Shown: one piece after another, positions 1-5,999 of the stretch
How positions within the stretch are numbered: position 1 is the first letter of the stretch
How the letters are laid out: each line of letters starts with the position of its first letter
Assembly: GCA_005788585.1 (NCBI GenBank)
Contig: SYBY01000416.1
Location: 1 to 13,789 of the forward strand
Direction: 5' to 3'
Length of the DNA: 13,789 nucleotides
Source: Actinomycetota bacterium
Lineage (GTDB): Bacteria; Actinomycetota; Thermoleophilia; Solirubrobacterales; Solirubrobacteraceae
Translations under genes and position numbers: made by a program
The notes under the pieces: generated by a model
Told to the model about the DNA's origin: nothing
Database searches by the model: none
What the model saw: only the letters and a program-made list of their open reading frames with translations

Positions 1-1
1 C

Positions 2-1051
2 AACCTCATCCCGCACTTCGCCGGTAATCCGTTCTCGGACTTCGGGCTCTCGGACATGGCGAAATCCGGGGAGAACGACTCGCTCCTCGCCGTGTTCTAC
101 GGGTCGACCTTCGCGATGGCGACGGTCGCGCTCGTGTCCGGTGCCATCGCCGACCGGGCGCGCTTCCTTCCGTGGGTGCTCTTCGCGGGGCTGTGGGCCA
201 CCTTCAACTACTTCCTCGTCGCGGGCTGGGTGTGGAGCCCCGGGGGCTGGGTCTTCGACCTCGGCGACACGCTGGGCTTCGACGTCTCGACGATCGACTA
301 CGCCGGCGGTACCGCGGTCCACATCAACTCGGCCGCCGCCGCCCTGGCCCTCGCGATCGTGCTCGGCAAGCGTGTCGGGTTCGCGAAGGGCGCCGACAAG
401 GCGCACAACGTGCCGCTGACGCTCATCGGCGTGGCGATCCTGTTCATGGGGTGGTTCGGCTTCAACGGCGGCGCCGCCGCGCTGACGGAGTTCGAGGGCC
501 TCGGCCTGATCATCGTCAACACGTTCTCCGCGGCGACGGCGGGCATCCTCGGCTGGATCGCCATCGAGCGCATCAAGGAGGGGAAGGCCACCTCGATCGG
601 GGCGGGCTCCGGCGCGATCGCCGGCCTCGTGGCGATCACCCCGGCGTGCGCGAACGTGACCCCGCTGTGGGCGATCGTGCTCGGCCTCCTCGCCGGTGGC
701 CTGTGCTCCCTGGCGGTCGAGATGAAGTACAAGTTCGGCTTCGATGACTCCCTCGACGTGGTCGCCATCCACGGCGTCGGCGGCTTCGTCGGCTGCTGGG
801 CGCTTGGCTTCTTCGCCACCGACACCGGGCTGTTCTTCAGCGGCAACTTCGAGCAGCTCATCGTCCAGGTGCTCGCGTCTGTCGGCGTGGCCCTCTTCTC
901 GGTGATCATCACGTTCATCATCGGGTTCGCCATCGAGAAGACGATCGGGTTCCGGGTCGAGAACGAGGCGGAACTCGCCGGCGTGGACCTGGTGGTCCAC
1001 GGCGAGGAGGCGTACGCCTTCGAGACCGATCGCGAGCCGGTCCCGGCCTGA
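2..1051 (+). CDS. amtB: Ammonium transporter (Amt/MEP/Rh family), 5' end missing
   Basis: Integral membrane channel that conducts ammonium/ammonia into the cell for nitrogen assimilation. The frame is open to the left edge of the window, so the true start lies outside. About 350 residues are present, and compared with the usual 400-450 the first membrane segments are missing. Family signatures seen: SGAIADR, a YAGGTAVHINS stretch carrying the first pore histidine (codon at 320-322), FMGWFGFNGG, and AIHGVGGFVG carrying the second pore histidine (codon at 770-772). The cytoplasmic tail with the G-(V/L)-DL-x2-HGE-x-AY signature is intact. The twin-histidine pore therefore looks complete. No glnK/P-II gene follows; a hairpin terminator closes the unit, so a PII partner, if any, must be upstream or elsewhere. 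The internal ATG at 56 is not the real start, because conserved Amt sequence runs through it. Family assignment is secure; the physiological substrate is inferred from the family. Confidence 0.95.
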   Translation, partial: NLIPHFAGNPFSDFGLSDMAKSGENDSLLAVFYGSTFAMATVALVSGAIADRARFLPWVLFAGLWATFNYFLVAGWVWSPGGWVFDLGDTLGFDVSTIDYAGGTAVHINSAAAALALAIVLGKRVGFAKGADKAHNVPLTLIGVAILFMGWFGFNGGAAALTEFEGLGLIIVNTFSAATAGILGWIAIERIKEGKATSIGAGSGAIAGLVAITPACANVTPLWAIVLGLLAGGLCSLAVEMKYKFGFDDSLDVVAIHGVGGFVGCWALGFFATDTGLFFSGNFEQLIVQVLASVGVALFSVIITFIIGFAIEKTIGFRVENEAELAGVDLVVHGEEAYAFETDREPVPA

Positions 1052-1070
1052 CCTCCCTACGGGGCGAACG

Positions 1071-1120
1071 ACGGGCCGTTCCCTGTACCTCAGTCGCAGG
1101 GGGCGGCCCGTTGTGTTCTC
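1071..1120 (+). terminator. Rho-independent-type terminator after amtB
   Basis: The arm at 1071-1085 pairs with 1097-1111 to give a 15-bp stem: ACGGGCCG against CGGCCCGT, two T-G wobbles, then CCCTG against CAGGG, around an 11-base loop. It is followed by a T-rich tail, TTGTGTTCT. It begins 20 bases after the amtB stop and ends before the haemoglobin promoter box at 1130, so it separates the two transcription units. Confidence 0.8.
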
Positions 1121-1129
1121 CGGCTGGCC

Positions 1130-1135
1130 TAGCCT
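1130..1135 (+). promoter_or_regulatory. -10-like box (TAGCCT) of a probably leaderless globin mRNA
   Basis: TAGCCT ends exactly six bases before the ATG at 1142, the spacing expected when transcription starts at the A of the start codon. I see no convincing -35. A GAAGG directly before the ATG is too close to act as a normal ribosome binding site. Confidence 0.5.
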
Positions 1136-1141
1136 GAAGGC

Positions 1142-1582
1142 ATGCCGGACATCGAGAGCCGCGACGACTGCGAGCGCCTCGTGCGCGAGTTCTACGCGCG
1201 GGCCTTCCAGGACGAGATCATCGGCTGGCTGTTCACCGACGTGGCCAAGCTCGACCTCGAGGCGCACGTCCCGCAGATCACGTCGTTCTGGGAGACCGTG
1301 CTGCTGAACACCGGCACCTACCGCGGCAGCCCGTTTCCCCCGCACGCCGACCTCCACGCGAAGGTCGGGCTGCGAGAGGGGCACTTCGGCCGGTGGCTGG
1401 CGCTGTGGATGGGGACGGTGGACGACCTCTTCGAGGGCGAGAGGGCCGAGCAGGCGAAGGCCCACGCGCTGCGCGTCGCCCAGGCGTTCTACCGGCGGCT
1501 GCAGAGCTTCCCGTCACCGGCCGACGCGCACCAGCCCGGCGGCGGCCTGACGGTCACGCAGCACGGGCCGGACGCCGCCTAG
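1142..1582 (+). CDS. Group III truncated haemoglobin
   Basis: Small cytoplasmic haem protein of the 2-on-2 globin fold, 146 residues. Group III members bind O2/NO and are linked to NO or low-oxygen physiology, but the exact role is usually unknown. Group III hallmarks seen: FY at residues 17-18 (helix B), a D-x-E-x-H pattern with H42 in the E-helix region, ITSFWETVLL (W50), a TYRGSP turn, and the signature HFGRWLALW in which H81 is the likely proximal haem ligand, followed by TVDDLF and a long C-terminal helix. The last 20 or so residues are a low-complexity tail outside the fold. The start is supported by the promoter box six bases upstream. It follows the Amt terminator and so is its own unit. 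It ends convergently with the dioxygenase-like gene, the two stop codons sharing CTAG at 1579-1582. Confidence 0.9.
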   Translation: MPDIESRDDCERLVREFYARAFQDEIIGWLFTDVAKLDLEAHVPQITSFWETVLLNTGTYRGSPFPPHADLHAKVGLREGHFGRWLALWMGTVDDLFEGERAEQAKAHALRVAQAFYRRLQSFPSPADAHQPGGGLTVTQHGPDAA

Positions 1583-1586
1583 GCGG
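1575..1586. other. Perfect 12-bp palindrome holding two overlapping convergent stop codons
   Basis: CCGCCTAGGCGG is its own reverse complement. TAG at 1580-1582 ends the haemoglobin gene and, on the other strand, TAG (1581-1579) ends the VOC gene. There is no room for a hairpin loop, so this is not a classical terminator. The overlap leaves no intergenic DNA. Confidence 0.7.
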
Positions 1587-2502
1587 TCCAGGTCGCCCGC
1601 GGGTCCGGCAACGGGGTGAGCTGCTGCTCGATCGCCGCGCGCTGCGGCTCGTACCAGGGCGGCAGGATGGTCTTCGTCCCGAGCTCCTCGACCGGCCCGT
1701 CGACGGTGAAGCCGGGCGCGTCGTCGGCGATCTCGTACAGGATCCCGCCGGGCTCGCGGTAGTAGATCGAGTGGAAGTAGTGGCGGTCGACGATTCCGCT
1801 GGTGTCCACGCCCGCGCCGCGCAGGTGCTCCTCCCAGCGCGGGTGCTCCGCGGCGGTGGTCCCGAGCGCGACGTGGTGCACCGTGCCGCCGCCCTGCAGG
1901 CCGCGCGCGTGCGGTGGCGGGTCGAACGCGATCGTGCCGCCACGGCGCTCGCCGCGCAGCTCGAAGACGTCGTCGCCGAGGGCGGTCGCGCCCATGATCT
2001 CGGTGAGCATGTGCGCGCTCTGCTCGGGGCGCATGCTGAACATGCGCACGCCGTCGAAGCCGCGCAGCGCGTGCTCGGGCGGGATCTCCGGGTGCCGGGC
2101 GCTGAGCGTGCCGTCGGCGTCGCTGACGATCAGCTCGTGGCGCAGGCCTTCGGGGTCGCTGAACTCCAGGGCGTTCTGGTCGCGCACGACATACGCGTCG
2201 TCGAGCGCGCCGAGCCGCTGCTCCCAGAAGTCGATCGCCTCGGTGCTCCCGACGCGCCAGACGATCCGGTGCACCATCCCGCCGCCCGCGCGGCCCCGTG
2301 GCGCGCCCGGGTACTCGAAGAACGTGATGTCGGCGCCGGGGCTCCCGACCTCGTCGCTGTAGAAGAGGTGGTAGACCGTCGGCTGGTCCTGGTTGACCGA
2401 CTTGGCGACGAGCCGCAGGCCCAGGACCCCGGTGTAGAACGCGACGTTCGCGGGCGCGTCGCCGGTGATGGCGGTGACGTGGTGGATGCCCTCGAGTCGC
2501 AT
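1579..2502 (-). CDS. Ring-cleaving dioxygenase-like protein, two VOC (glyoxalase) domains
   Basis: 307 residues with two vicinal-oxygen-chelate modules. The family (MhqO/PcpA/LinE-like) comprises Fe(II) enzymes that open hydroquinone or catechol rings and are often used in quinone or aromatic detoxification. Seen: N-terminal GIHHVT (H7/H8), a glyoxalase repeat with VNQDQPTVYHLFY and the SPGADITFFEYPG block, a second domain starting near residue 150 with TVHHVAL (H209/H210), and RE-PGGILYEIA (E257). One His from each of the two His-His pairs plus E257 forms the expected 2-His-1-Glu iron site. Its ATG lies 4 bases after the stop of the upstream hydrolase gene, so the two are co-transcribed and probably translationally coupled; no strong Shine-Dalgarno is visible. 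The substrate cannot be read from the sequence. The family call is firm; hydroquinone cleavage is an inference. Confidence 0.85.
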   Translation of the reverse strand: MRLEGIHHVTAITGDAPANVAFYTGVLGLRLVAKSVNQDQPTVYHLFYSDEVGSPGADITFFEYPGAPRGRAGGGMVHRIVWRVGSTEAIDFWEQRLGALDDAYVVRDQNALEFSDPEGLRHELIVSDADGTLSARHPEIPPEHALRGFDGVRMFSMRPEQSAHMLTEIMGATALGDDVFELRGERRGGTIAFDPPPHARGLQGGGTVHHVALGTTAAEHPRWEEHLRGAGVDTSGIVDRHYFHSIYYREPGGILYEIADDAPGFTVDGPVEELGTKTILPPWYEPQRAAIEQQLTPLPDPRATWTA

Positions 2503-2506
2503 GCGC

Positions 2507-3157
2507 TCAGCTCAGCTCTTTCGCGGCGAACGCGCGGAGCTTCTCGGCGGCGCCGGTGATCGGCGGCCCGTGGCCCAGCAGCAGCACCGACGGCTCCAGT
2601 TCGACGAGGCGGCGCTCGGACTCGCGGTTGCGCTCGGGATCGAAGGTGAACGGGCCGAACGGCTGACGCAGGCCCGGCATGGTCGTGAAGATGTTCATGT
2701 TGAAGAAGACGTCGCCGGCGACCAGGACACGGTCGCGCTCGCGCCAGAGCGAGATGTGGCCGGAGGAGTGGCCGGGCGTCTCGAGCACCGTGAAGTCGCC
2801 GACCGTGTCACCTTCGGCAAGCTCGGTGTCGACCTCGACCCCCGCGAAGCCCGCGGTCGCGCGGCCGAACGCGCCGAGCTTCGTCTCGGGAACCCCGGTG
2901 CGCGCCGGTTCGGCGTCCTTGGCGCCCACGAGCAGCGGCACGCCGAGCGCGTGCTTGAGGTGCTTGGCGCCGCCCATGTGATCGCCGTGCGCGTGCGTGA
3001 TCACGATGCGCTGGATCCGGCTGCCCAGCTCCTTGGCGAGCTTCTTGCCGCTGGGCGGGATCCCGGTGTCGACGAGGGTGTCGCCGAGGAGGTAGGCGTT
3101 GATCCCGTCGCGCGGGATGAGGGGGATCTGGAAGACGTCGTCTGCGAGCTGGCGCAT
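2507..3157 (-). CDS. Metallo-beta-lactamase-fold hydrolase
   Basis: 216-residue cytoplasmic hydrolase of the MBL superfamily; there is no signal peptide. The zinc-binding set is complete: THAHGDH (H55, H57, D59, H60), ETPGHSSGH with H130, AGD with D149, and LLGHGPP with H196. This arrangement is typical of glyoxalase II-like or lactonase/thioesterase-like MBL enzymes; which reaction it runs is not visible. First gene of a two-gene minus-strand operon with the VOC dioxygenase-like gene 4 bases downstream, so it may hydrolyse a product of ring cleavage or a related ester or thioester (inference from position only). The ATG at 3157 is supported by a TAGGTT box ending six bases upstream, suggesting a leaderless transcript. 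It is divergent from the small gene at 3202. Confidence 0.88.
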   Translation of the reverse strand: MRQLADDVFQIPLIPRDGINAYLLGDTLVDTGIPPSGKKLAKELGSRIQRIVITHAHGDHMGGAKHLKHALGVPLLVGAKDAEPARTGVPETKLGAFGRATAGFAGVEVDTELAEGDTVGDFTVLETPGHSSGHISLWRERDRVLVAGDVFFNMNIFTTMPGLRQPFGPFTFDPERNRESERRLVELEPSVLLLGHGPPITGAAEKLRAFAAKELS

Positions 3158-3163
3158 GAGCGG

Positions 3164-3169
3164 AACCTA
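3164..3169 (-). promoter_or_regulatory. -10-like box (TAGGTT) of the MBL-VOC operon
   Basis: Read on the minus strand, TAGGTT is followed by exactly six bases (CCGCTC) and then the ATG of the hydrolase. This is the leaderless spacing also seen at 1130, 3486 and 10730. No good -35 is visible. Confidence 0.5.
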
Positions 3170-3184
3170 CCTGACGGCCTGGTC

Positions 3185-3190
3185 TAGAAT
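3185..3190 (+). promoter_or_regulatory. -10-like box (TAGAAT) for the small gene at 3202
   Basis: TAGAAT matches the TATAAT consensus at five of six positions and lies 11 bases before the ATG at 3202, predicting a leader of only about five bases. An AGGAG abuts the ATG with no spacing and so is unlikely to work as a ribosome binding site. This box is back to back with the minus-strand box at 3164-3169. Confidence 0.45.
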
Positions 3191-3201
3191 TTGCGCAGGA
3201 G

Positions 3202-3444
3202 ATGTGGCCCTTTCGCTCACGCAAGCAGTTCGACGCCTTCGGGCGGCCGGTGATGCGGCGCAGGGTCTCCGCGCCGCCGCCCGCGCGGGACACGCACTAC
3301 CACGCGCCCGACGCGACGCCGGATGAGGTGCCGAACCCCGTCCGGATCGGGTTCGACGGCTACGAGCTCGAGCCGGTGCGGGGACCGCTCTCGGGCTTGG
3401 AGCATGGTGGCTCGCCACCGTGGCACTCGGGTACCGGAGCGTGA
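3202..3444 (+). CDS. Small protein of unknown function (80 aa)
   Basis: I do not recognise this protein. It begins MWPFRSRKQF, has a very basic first third (R-rich up to residue 22), a proline- and histidine-containing middle (PPPARDTHYHAPD) and a C-terminus GLEHGGSPPWHSGTGA. No membrane segment, signal peptide or cysteine is present. Codon use is G/C-rich at the third position until about residue 66, like real genes here, then becomes less so near the end, which could mean the last residues are poorly conserved. It has its own TAGAAT box, is divergent from the hydrolase and precedes the crotonase by 53 bases. The overlapping minus-strand frames look like arginine-rich shadows. Moderate confidence that it is a gene; no function proposed. 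Confidence 0.5.
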   Translation: MWPFRSRKQFDAFGRPVMRRRVSAPPPARDTHYHAPDATPDEVPNPVRIGFDGYELEPVRGPLSGLEHGGSPPWHSGTGA

Positions 3445-3486
3445 ACACCGACGAAAGACCCGCTCAGCGGGCACAACGTCGGCGTT
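3444..3486 (+). other. Nested inverted repeats between the small gene and the crotonase
   Basis: The outer arms 3444-3453 (AACACCGACG) and 3477-3486 (CGTCGGCGTT) pair at nine of ten positions. The inner arms CCCGC (3459-3463) and GCGGG (3467-3471) pair perfectly around a TCA loop. It starts at the last base of the small gene's stop codon and ends at the crotonase -10 box. No T-run follows, so it could be a terminator lacking a U tract or an operator. Confidence 0.45.
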
Positions 3487-3491
3487 AGGGT
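3486..3491 (+). promoter_or_regulatory. -10-like box (TAGGGT) of the crotonase gene
   Basis: TAGGGT ends exactly six bases before the ATG at 3498, as expected for a leaderless mRNA. An alternative reading is that AGGG inside the box acts as a weak Shine-Dalgarno seven bases before the ATG. No clear -35 is seen. Confidence 0.45.
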
Positions 3492-3497
3492 CCGAGC

Positions 3498-4265
3498 ATG
3501 TCCCAGCCGGTCCTCACCGAGCGCCGCGACGGCGTGCTGCTCATCACCCTGAACCGTCCCGAGGCGCGCAACGCGGTGAACCTCGCGCTCGCCGAAGGGC
3601 TCGCCGCCGCGCTCGAGGAGCTCGACGGCGATCCCACCCTCGCCGTCGGCGTCCTGATCGGTGCGGGTGGTGGGTTCTGCGCGGGCATGGACCTCAAGGC
3701 GTTCGCGGCGGGAGAGCCGCGGCCATGGATCGAGGACCGGGGCTTCGCCGGCATCGTCGAGGCGCCGCCGGCCACCCCGCTCATCGCCGCGATCGAGGGG
3801 TTCGCCGTCGCCGGAGGCCTGGAGATCGCGCTGGCGTGCGATCTCATCGTGGCCGCCCGCGGGGCGAAGCTCGGCGTTCCCGAGGTCAAGCGGTCCATCG
3901 TCGCCGCGGGTGGCGCGCTGCTGCGCCTGCCCCAGCGGCTGCCCGCGGGCATCGCCGCTGAGATGGCGTTCACCGGTGACCCGATCACCGCAGAGCGCGC
4001 ACACGACCTCGGTCTCGTGAATCGCGTCGCCGAACCTGGCCAGGCGGTCGAGGTCGCGCTTGAGTTCGCGGCGACGATCGCCGCGAACGGCCCGCTCGCG
4101 CTCGCCGCCACGAAGCGCATCCTCACCGAAGGACGGGGGTGGTCCGAGGACGAGTTCTTCCCCCGTCAGCGGCCGATTGCCGACCCGGTGCTGGCGTCGG
4201 AGGACGCGCGCGAAGGCGCTCGGGCCTTCGCCGAACGCCGCCCCCCGCGGTGGCAGGGCCGCTAA
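3498..4265 (+). CDS. Enoyl-CoA hydratase/isomerase (crotonase family)
   Basis: 255-residue cytoplasmic crotonase-fold enzyme acting on an acyl-CoA thioester; the classical reaction is hydration of 2-enoyl-CoA in beta-oxidation. Seen: LNRPEARNAV near the N-terminus (CoA-binding region), GAGGGFCAGMDL (residues 56-66, first oxyanion-hole strand), GFAVAGGLEIALACD (101-115, second oxyanion glycine and E109), GVPEV with E129, then the F-x-G-D-P-I-TAERAHDLGLVN C-terminal helical block. E109 and E129 occupy the two positions used by true hydratases, so hydratase activity is plausible, but the family also holds isomerases, dehalogenases and others. Length is normal. No other beta-oxidation gene is nearby, so it stands alone between an unknown small gene and the peptidase pair. 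Confidence 0.9.
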   Translation: MSQPVLTERRDGVLLITLNRPEARNAVNLALAEGLAAALEELDGDPTLAVGVLIGAGGGFCAGMDLKAFAAGEPRPWIEDRGFAGIVEAPPATPLIAAIEGFAVAGGLEIALACDLIVAARGAKLGVPEVKRSIVAAGGALLRLPQRLPAGIAAEMAFTGDPITAERAHDLGLVNRVAEPGQAVEVALEFAATIAANGPLALAATKRILTEGRGWSEDEFFPRQRPIADPVLASEDAREGARAFAERRPPRWQGR

Positions 4266-4267
4266 CC

Positions 4268-4290
4268 GGTCCGTTATCACGCTGCGGACC
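4268..4290 (+). terminator. Hairpin after the crotonase gene
   Basis: GGTCCG (4268-4273) and CGGACC (4285-4290) form a perfect 6-bp stem with an 11-base loop, starting three bases after the TAA stop. There is no T-run, so it is only a candidate terminator. Confidence 0.4.
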
Positions 4291-4323
4291 CACTTGTACA
4301 CGCGGTCCAGGCCCAACCGCCCT

Positions 4324-4338
4324 GGGGATGAAATCCCC
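4324..4338. other. Perfect hairpin upstream of the peptidase promoter
   Basis: GGGGAT-GAA-ATCCCC: six-base arms and a three-base loop, ten bases before the -35 hexamer of the peptidase promoter. A second short inverted repeat, ACCCC/GGGGT, overlaps the -35 itself. The position fits either a late terminator for the crotonase or an operator. Confidence 0.4.
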
Positions 4339-4347
4339 CCAAACCCC

Positions 4348-4376
4348 TTGTTTGCGGGGTCCCGCGTGCCGACAAT
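4348..4376 (+). promoter_or_regulatory. Sigma-70-type promoter of the S51 peptidase pair
   Basis: TTGTTT (4348-4353) as -35, a 17-base spacer, and GACAAT (4371-4376) as -10, ending six bases before the ATG at 4383. The geometry is ideal for a housekeeping promoter and again predicts transcription starting at the start codon. Confidence 0.55.
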
Positions 4377-4382
4377 CGACCC

Positions 4383-5126
4383 ATGGTGGGTCGACTGCAG
4401 CAGATCGTCGCCTTCGGCGGCGGAGGCTTCTCGATGGAAGCGGGAAACCCGCTCCTCGATGACTACGTGCTCGGCCTGACCGGCAAGGAACGGCCGAAGG
4501 TCTGCTTCGTCCCGACCGCGTCCGGCGACGCCGATCACTACGTCGTCCGCTTCTACCGCGCGTTCAACGCGGCGCGGTGCGAGCCCTCGCACGTCTCGAT
4601 GTTCCGCCGCGACAAGGGCGGCGGCATCGACGAGTGCGTCGGTGAGCACCTGCTCCAGCAGGACCTCATCTACGTCGGCGGCGGCAGCGTCATCTCGCTG
4701 CTCGGCGTCTGGCAGGCCCACGGCATGGACGAGATCCTGCGCGAGTGCTGGGAGCGCGGCATCGTGCTCTGCGGCCTGTCCGCCGGGTCGCTGTGCTGGT
4801 TCGAGCAGTCGGTCACGGCGTTCCACGGCCGCCCGCAGCGCGTCGAGGGCCTCGGCCTGCTGCCGTACTCCAACTGCGTGCACTACGACGGCGAGCCCGC
4901 ACGGCGCACCGAGTACCACCGGTTCCTGCAGGACGGGATGATCCCCGGCTACGCCGCCGAGGACGGTGCGGCGCTGCACTTCATCGGGGACGACCTCGCG
5001 AAGGTCGTCTCGTCCCGCCCGAAGGCCAAGGCGTACCGCGTCGAGGACACCGGGGGTGAGGTGAGCGAAGTGGCGATCCAGCCGACCTACCTGGGGGCCG
5101 GGACCCTCTCGCTCGCGGCGGCCTGA
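4383..5126 (+). CDS. Peptidase S51 family protein (peptidase E-like), copy 1
   Basis: 247-residue cytoplasmic serine hydrolase of the S51 family, whose members include alpha-aspartyl dipeptidase PepE and cyanophycinase, so the likely job is cleavage of Asp-containing dipeptides. Seen: FGGGGFSME near the N-terminus, PTASGD (44-49), IYVGGGS (96-102), the nucleophile elbow GLSAGSLCWFE with S133 and a conserved Glu after CW-F, and VHYDGE with H167 as the probable catalytic His. The length matches PepE-type enzymes plus a short tail. It is followed 17 bases later by a close paralogue, so they form an operon. The start is fixed by the promoter ending six bases upstream; no ribosome binding site is visible. 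A true cyanophycinase is less likely because those are usually longer and sit beside cphA, which is absent here. Confidence 0.87.
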   Translation: MVGRLQQIVAFGGGGFSMEAGNPLLDDYVLGLTGKERPKVCFVPTASGDADHYVVRFYRAFNAARCEPSHVSMFRRDKGGGIDECVGEHLLQQDLIYVGGGSVISLLGVWQAHGMDEILRECWERGIVLCGLSAGSLCWFEQSVTAFHGRPQRVEGLGLLPYSNCVHYDGEPARRTEYHRFLQDGMIPGYAAEDGAALHFIGDDLAKVVSSRPKAKAYRVEDTGGEVSEVAIQPTYLGAGTLSLAAA

Positions 5127-5143
5127 GACACTTCCGCGCACGG

Positions 5144-5920
5144 ATGCGCACGATCTTCGCCATGGGGGGCGGGGGCTTCACCATGGAGCCCGAGAATCCC
5201 GCCCTCGACGACTACATCCTCTCGCTGTCCGGCAAGCCGGTGCCGAAGCTGCTCTTCCTCCCCACGGCCAGCGGGGATCCGAACGAGCACATCCACAAGT
5301 TCATGAGCGCGTTCGGGCACAAGATGTGCGAGCCCGACCACCTCTCGCTCTTCCGGTTGGGCTCCAACCCGGTCGATCTCGAGGAGCACCTGTTCGCCCA
5401 GGACATCATCTACGTGGGCGGCGGGTCGATGCGGAACCTGCTGGCGATCTGGCGGGTCCACGAGCTCGACCGCATCCTGCTCGAATGCTGGGAGCGCGGG
5501 GTCGTCCTCGCCGGCCTCAGTGCCGGCGCGATGTGCTGGATGGAGTGGGGCGTGACGAAGAGCGGCGGGCGGCCGGAACCATGCGAGGGTATGGGCCTGC
5601 TGCCCGGATCGCTGACGGTGCACTACGACGGCGAGGCCGACCGGCGTCCCGTCTACCTCCAGGGAGTCGCCGACGGGACGCTCCCCGCCGGGTACGCCGC
5701 CGACGACGGCGTCGGCCTGCTCTTCCGCGAGCGCGAGTTCGTCACGGCAGTCTCGTCACGGCCCGGAGGGCGGGCGTTCCACGTCGAGCGTCGCGACGGT
5801 GAAGCGGTCGAGGAACCGCTGGATGTGACGTACCTCGGGGGCGTCCAGCCTGCCAACCCGCGGGCGTCGGACGACGTGCGGGAATTCCGCGCAACGAGGT
5901 ACCGCGCAATGGGTCGCTAA
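5144..5920 (+). CDS. Peptidase S51 family protein (peptidase E-like), copy 2
   Basis: 258-residue paralogue of the gene just upstream; by eye roughly half of the aligned residues are identical over the shared length. The same catalytic blocks are present: MGGGGFTME, LPTASGD (39-45), IYVGGGS (89-95), GLSAGAMCWME with S126, and VHYDGE with H160. It differs by a C-terminal extension of about 25 charged residues after the conserved TYLGG block. The spacing of 17 bases to copy 1 and the lack of a separate promoter indicate one transcript. No clear Shine-Dalgarno precedes the ATG. Both active sites look intact, so this is not a decayed duplicate; the two copies may have different dipeptide preferences (inference). 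Confidence 0.87.
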   Translation: MRTIFAMGGGGFTMEPENPALDDYILSLSGKPVPKLLFLPTASGDPNEHIHKFMSAFGHKMCEPDHLSLFRLGSNPVDLEEHLFAQDIIYVGGGSMRNLLAIWRVHELDRILLECWERGVVLAGLSAGAMCWMEWGVTKSGGRPEPCEGMGLLPGSLTVHYDGEADRRPVYLQGVADGTLPAGYAADDGVGLLFREREFVTAVSSRPGGRAFHVERRDGEAVEEPLDVTYLGGVQPANPRASDDVREFRATRYRAMGR

Positions 5921-5937
5921 CCACTTTTGGGAAGTGG
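5921..5937 (+). terminator. Hairpin directly after the second peptidase stop
   Basis: CCACTT (5921-5926) and AAGTGG (5932-5937) form a perfect 6-bp stem with a TTGGG loop, beginning at the first base after TAA. No T-run follows. Candidate terminator of the peptidase operon. Confidence 0.45.
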
Positions 5938-5938
5938 C

Positions 5939-5958
5939 GCATGGCTATGTGTCCATGC
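5939..5958. other. Second inverted repeat upstream of the kinase promoter
   Basis: GCATGG (5939-5944) and CCATGC (5953-5958) pair perfectly around eight bases, just one base after the preceding hairpin and seven bases before the -35 of the kinase gene. It may reinforce termination or be a regulator site. Confidence 0.35.
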
Positions 5959-5965
5959 CTAGGCT

Positions 5966-5995
5966 TTGACCCCACTGATCCCGGGAACATAGGAC
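5966..5995 (+). promoter_or_regulatory. Promoter of the REC-kinase / REC-EAL operon
   Basis: TTGACC (5966-5971) matches the -35 consensus at five of six positions, followed by 18 bases and TAGGAC (5990-5995) as -10. The GTG start at 6000 is only four bases further on. Either the message is essentially leaderless, or AGGA within the box serves as a Shine-Dalgarno with a five-base spacing. Confidence 0.5.
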
Positions 5996-5999
5996 TGAA

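Noticed and set aside
56..58. ATG as the start of the ammonium transporter
   Set aside because: The frame is open to the window edge and the residues before this ATG fit an Amt loop; the family needs more N-terminal membrane segments.
1393..2559. Long plus-strand open frame opposite the VOC gene
   Set aside because: The arginine- and alanine-rich translation has no domain; the minus-strand frame has clear VOC motifs. It is a GC-rich shadow.
3360..5141. 593-codon minus-strand open frame opposite the crotonase and peptidase
   Set aside because: It spans two well-supported plus-strand genes and an intergenic promoter and has low-complexity charged sequence with no motif.
4383..5920. Recent duplication or assembly repeat of the peptidase gene
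   Set aside because: The two genes are only about half identical in protein and differ throughout in DNA, so this is an old paralogy, not an assembly artefact.
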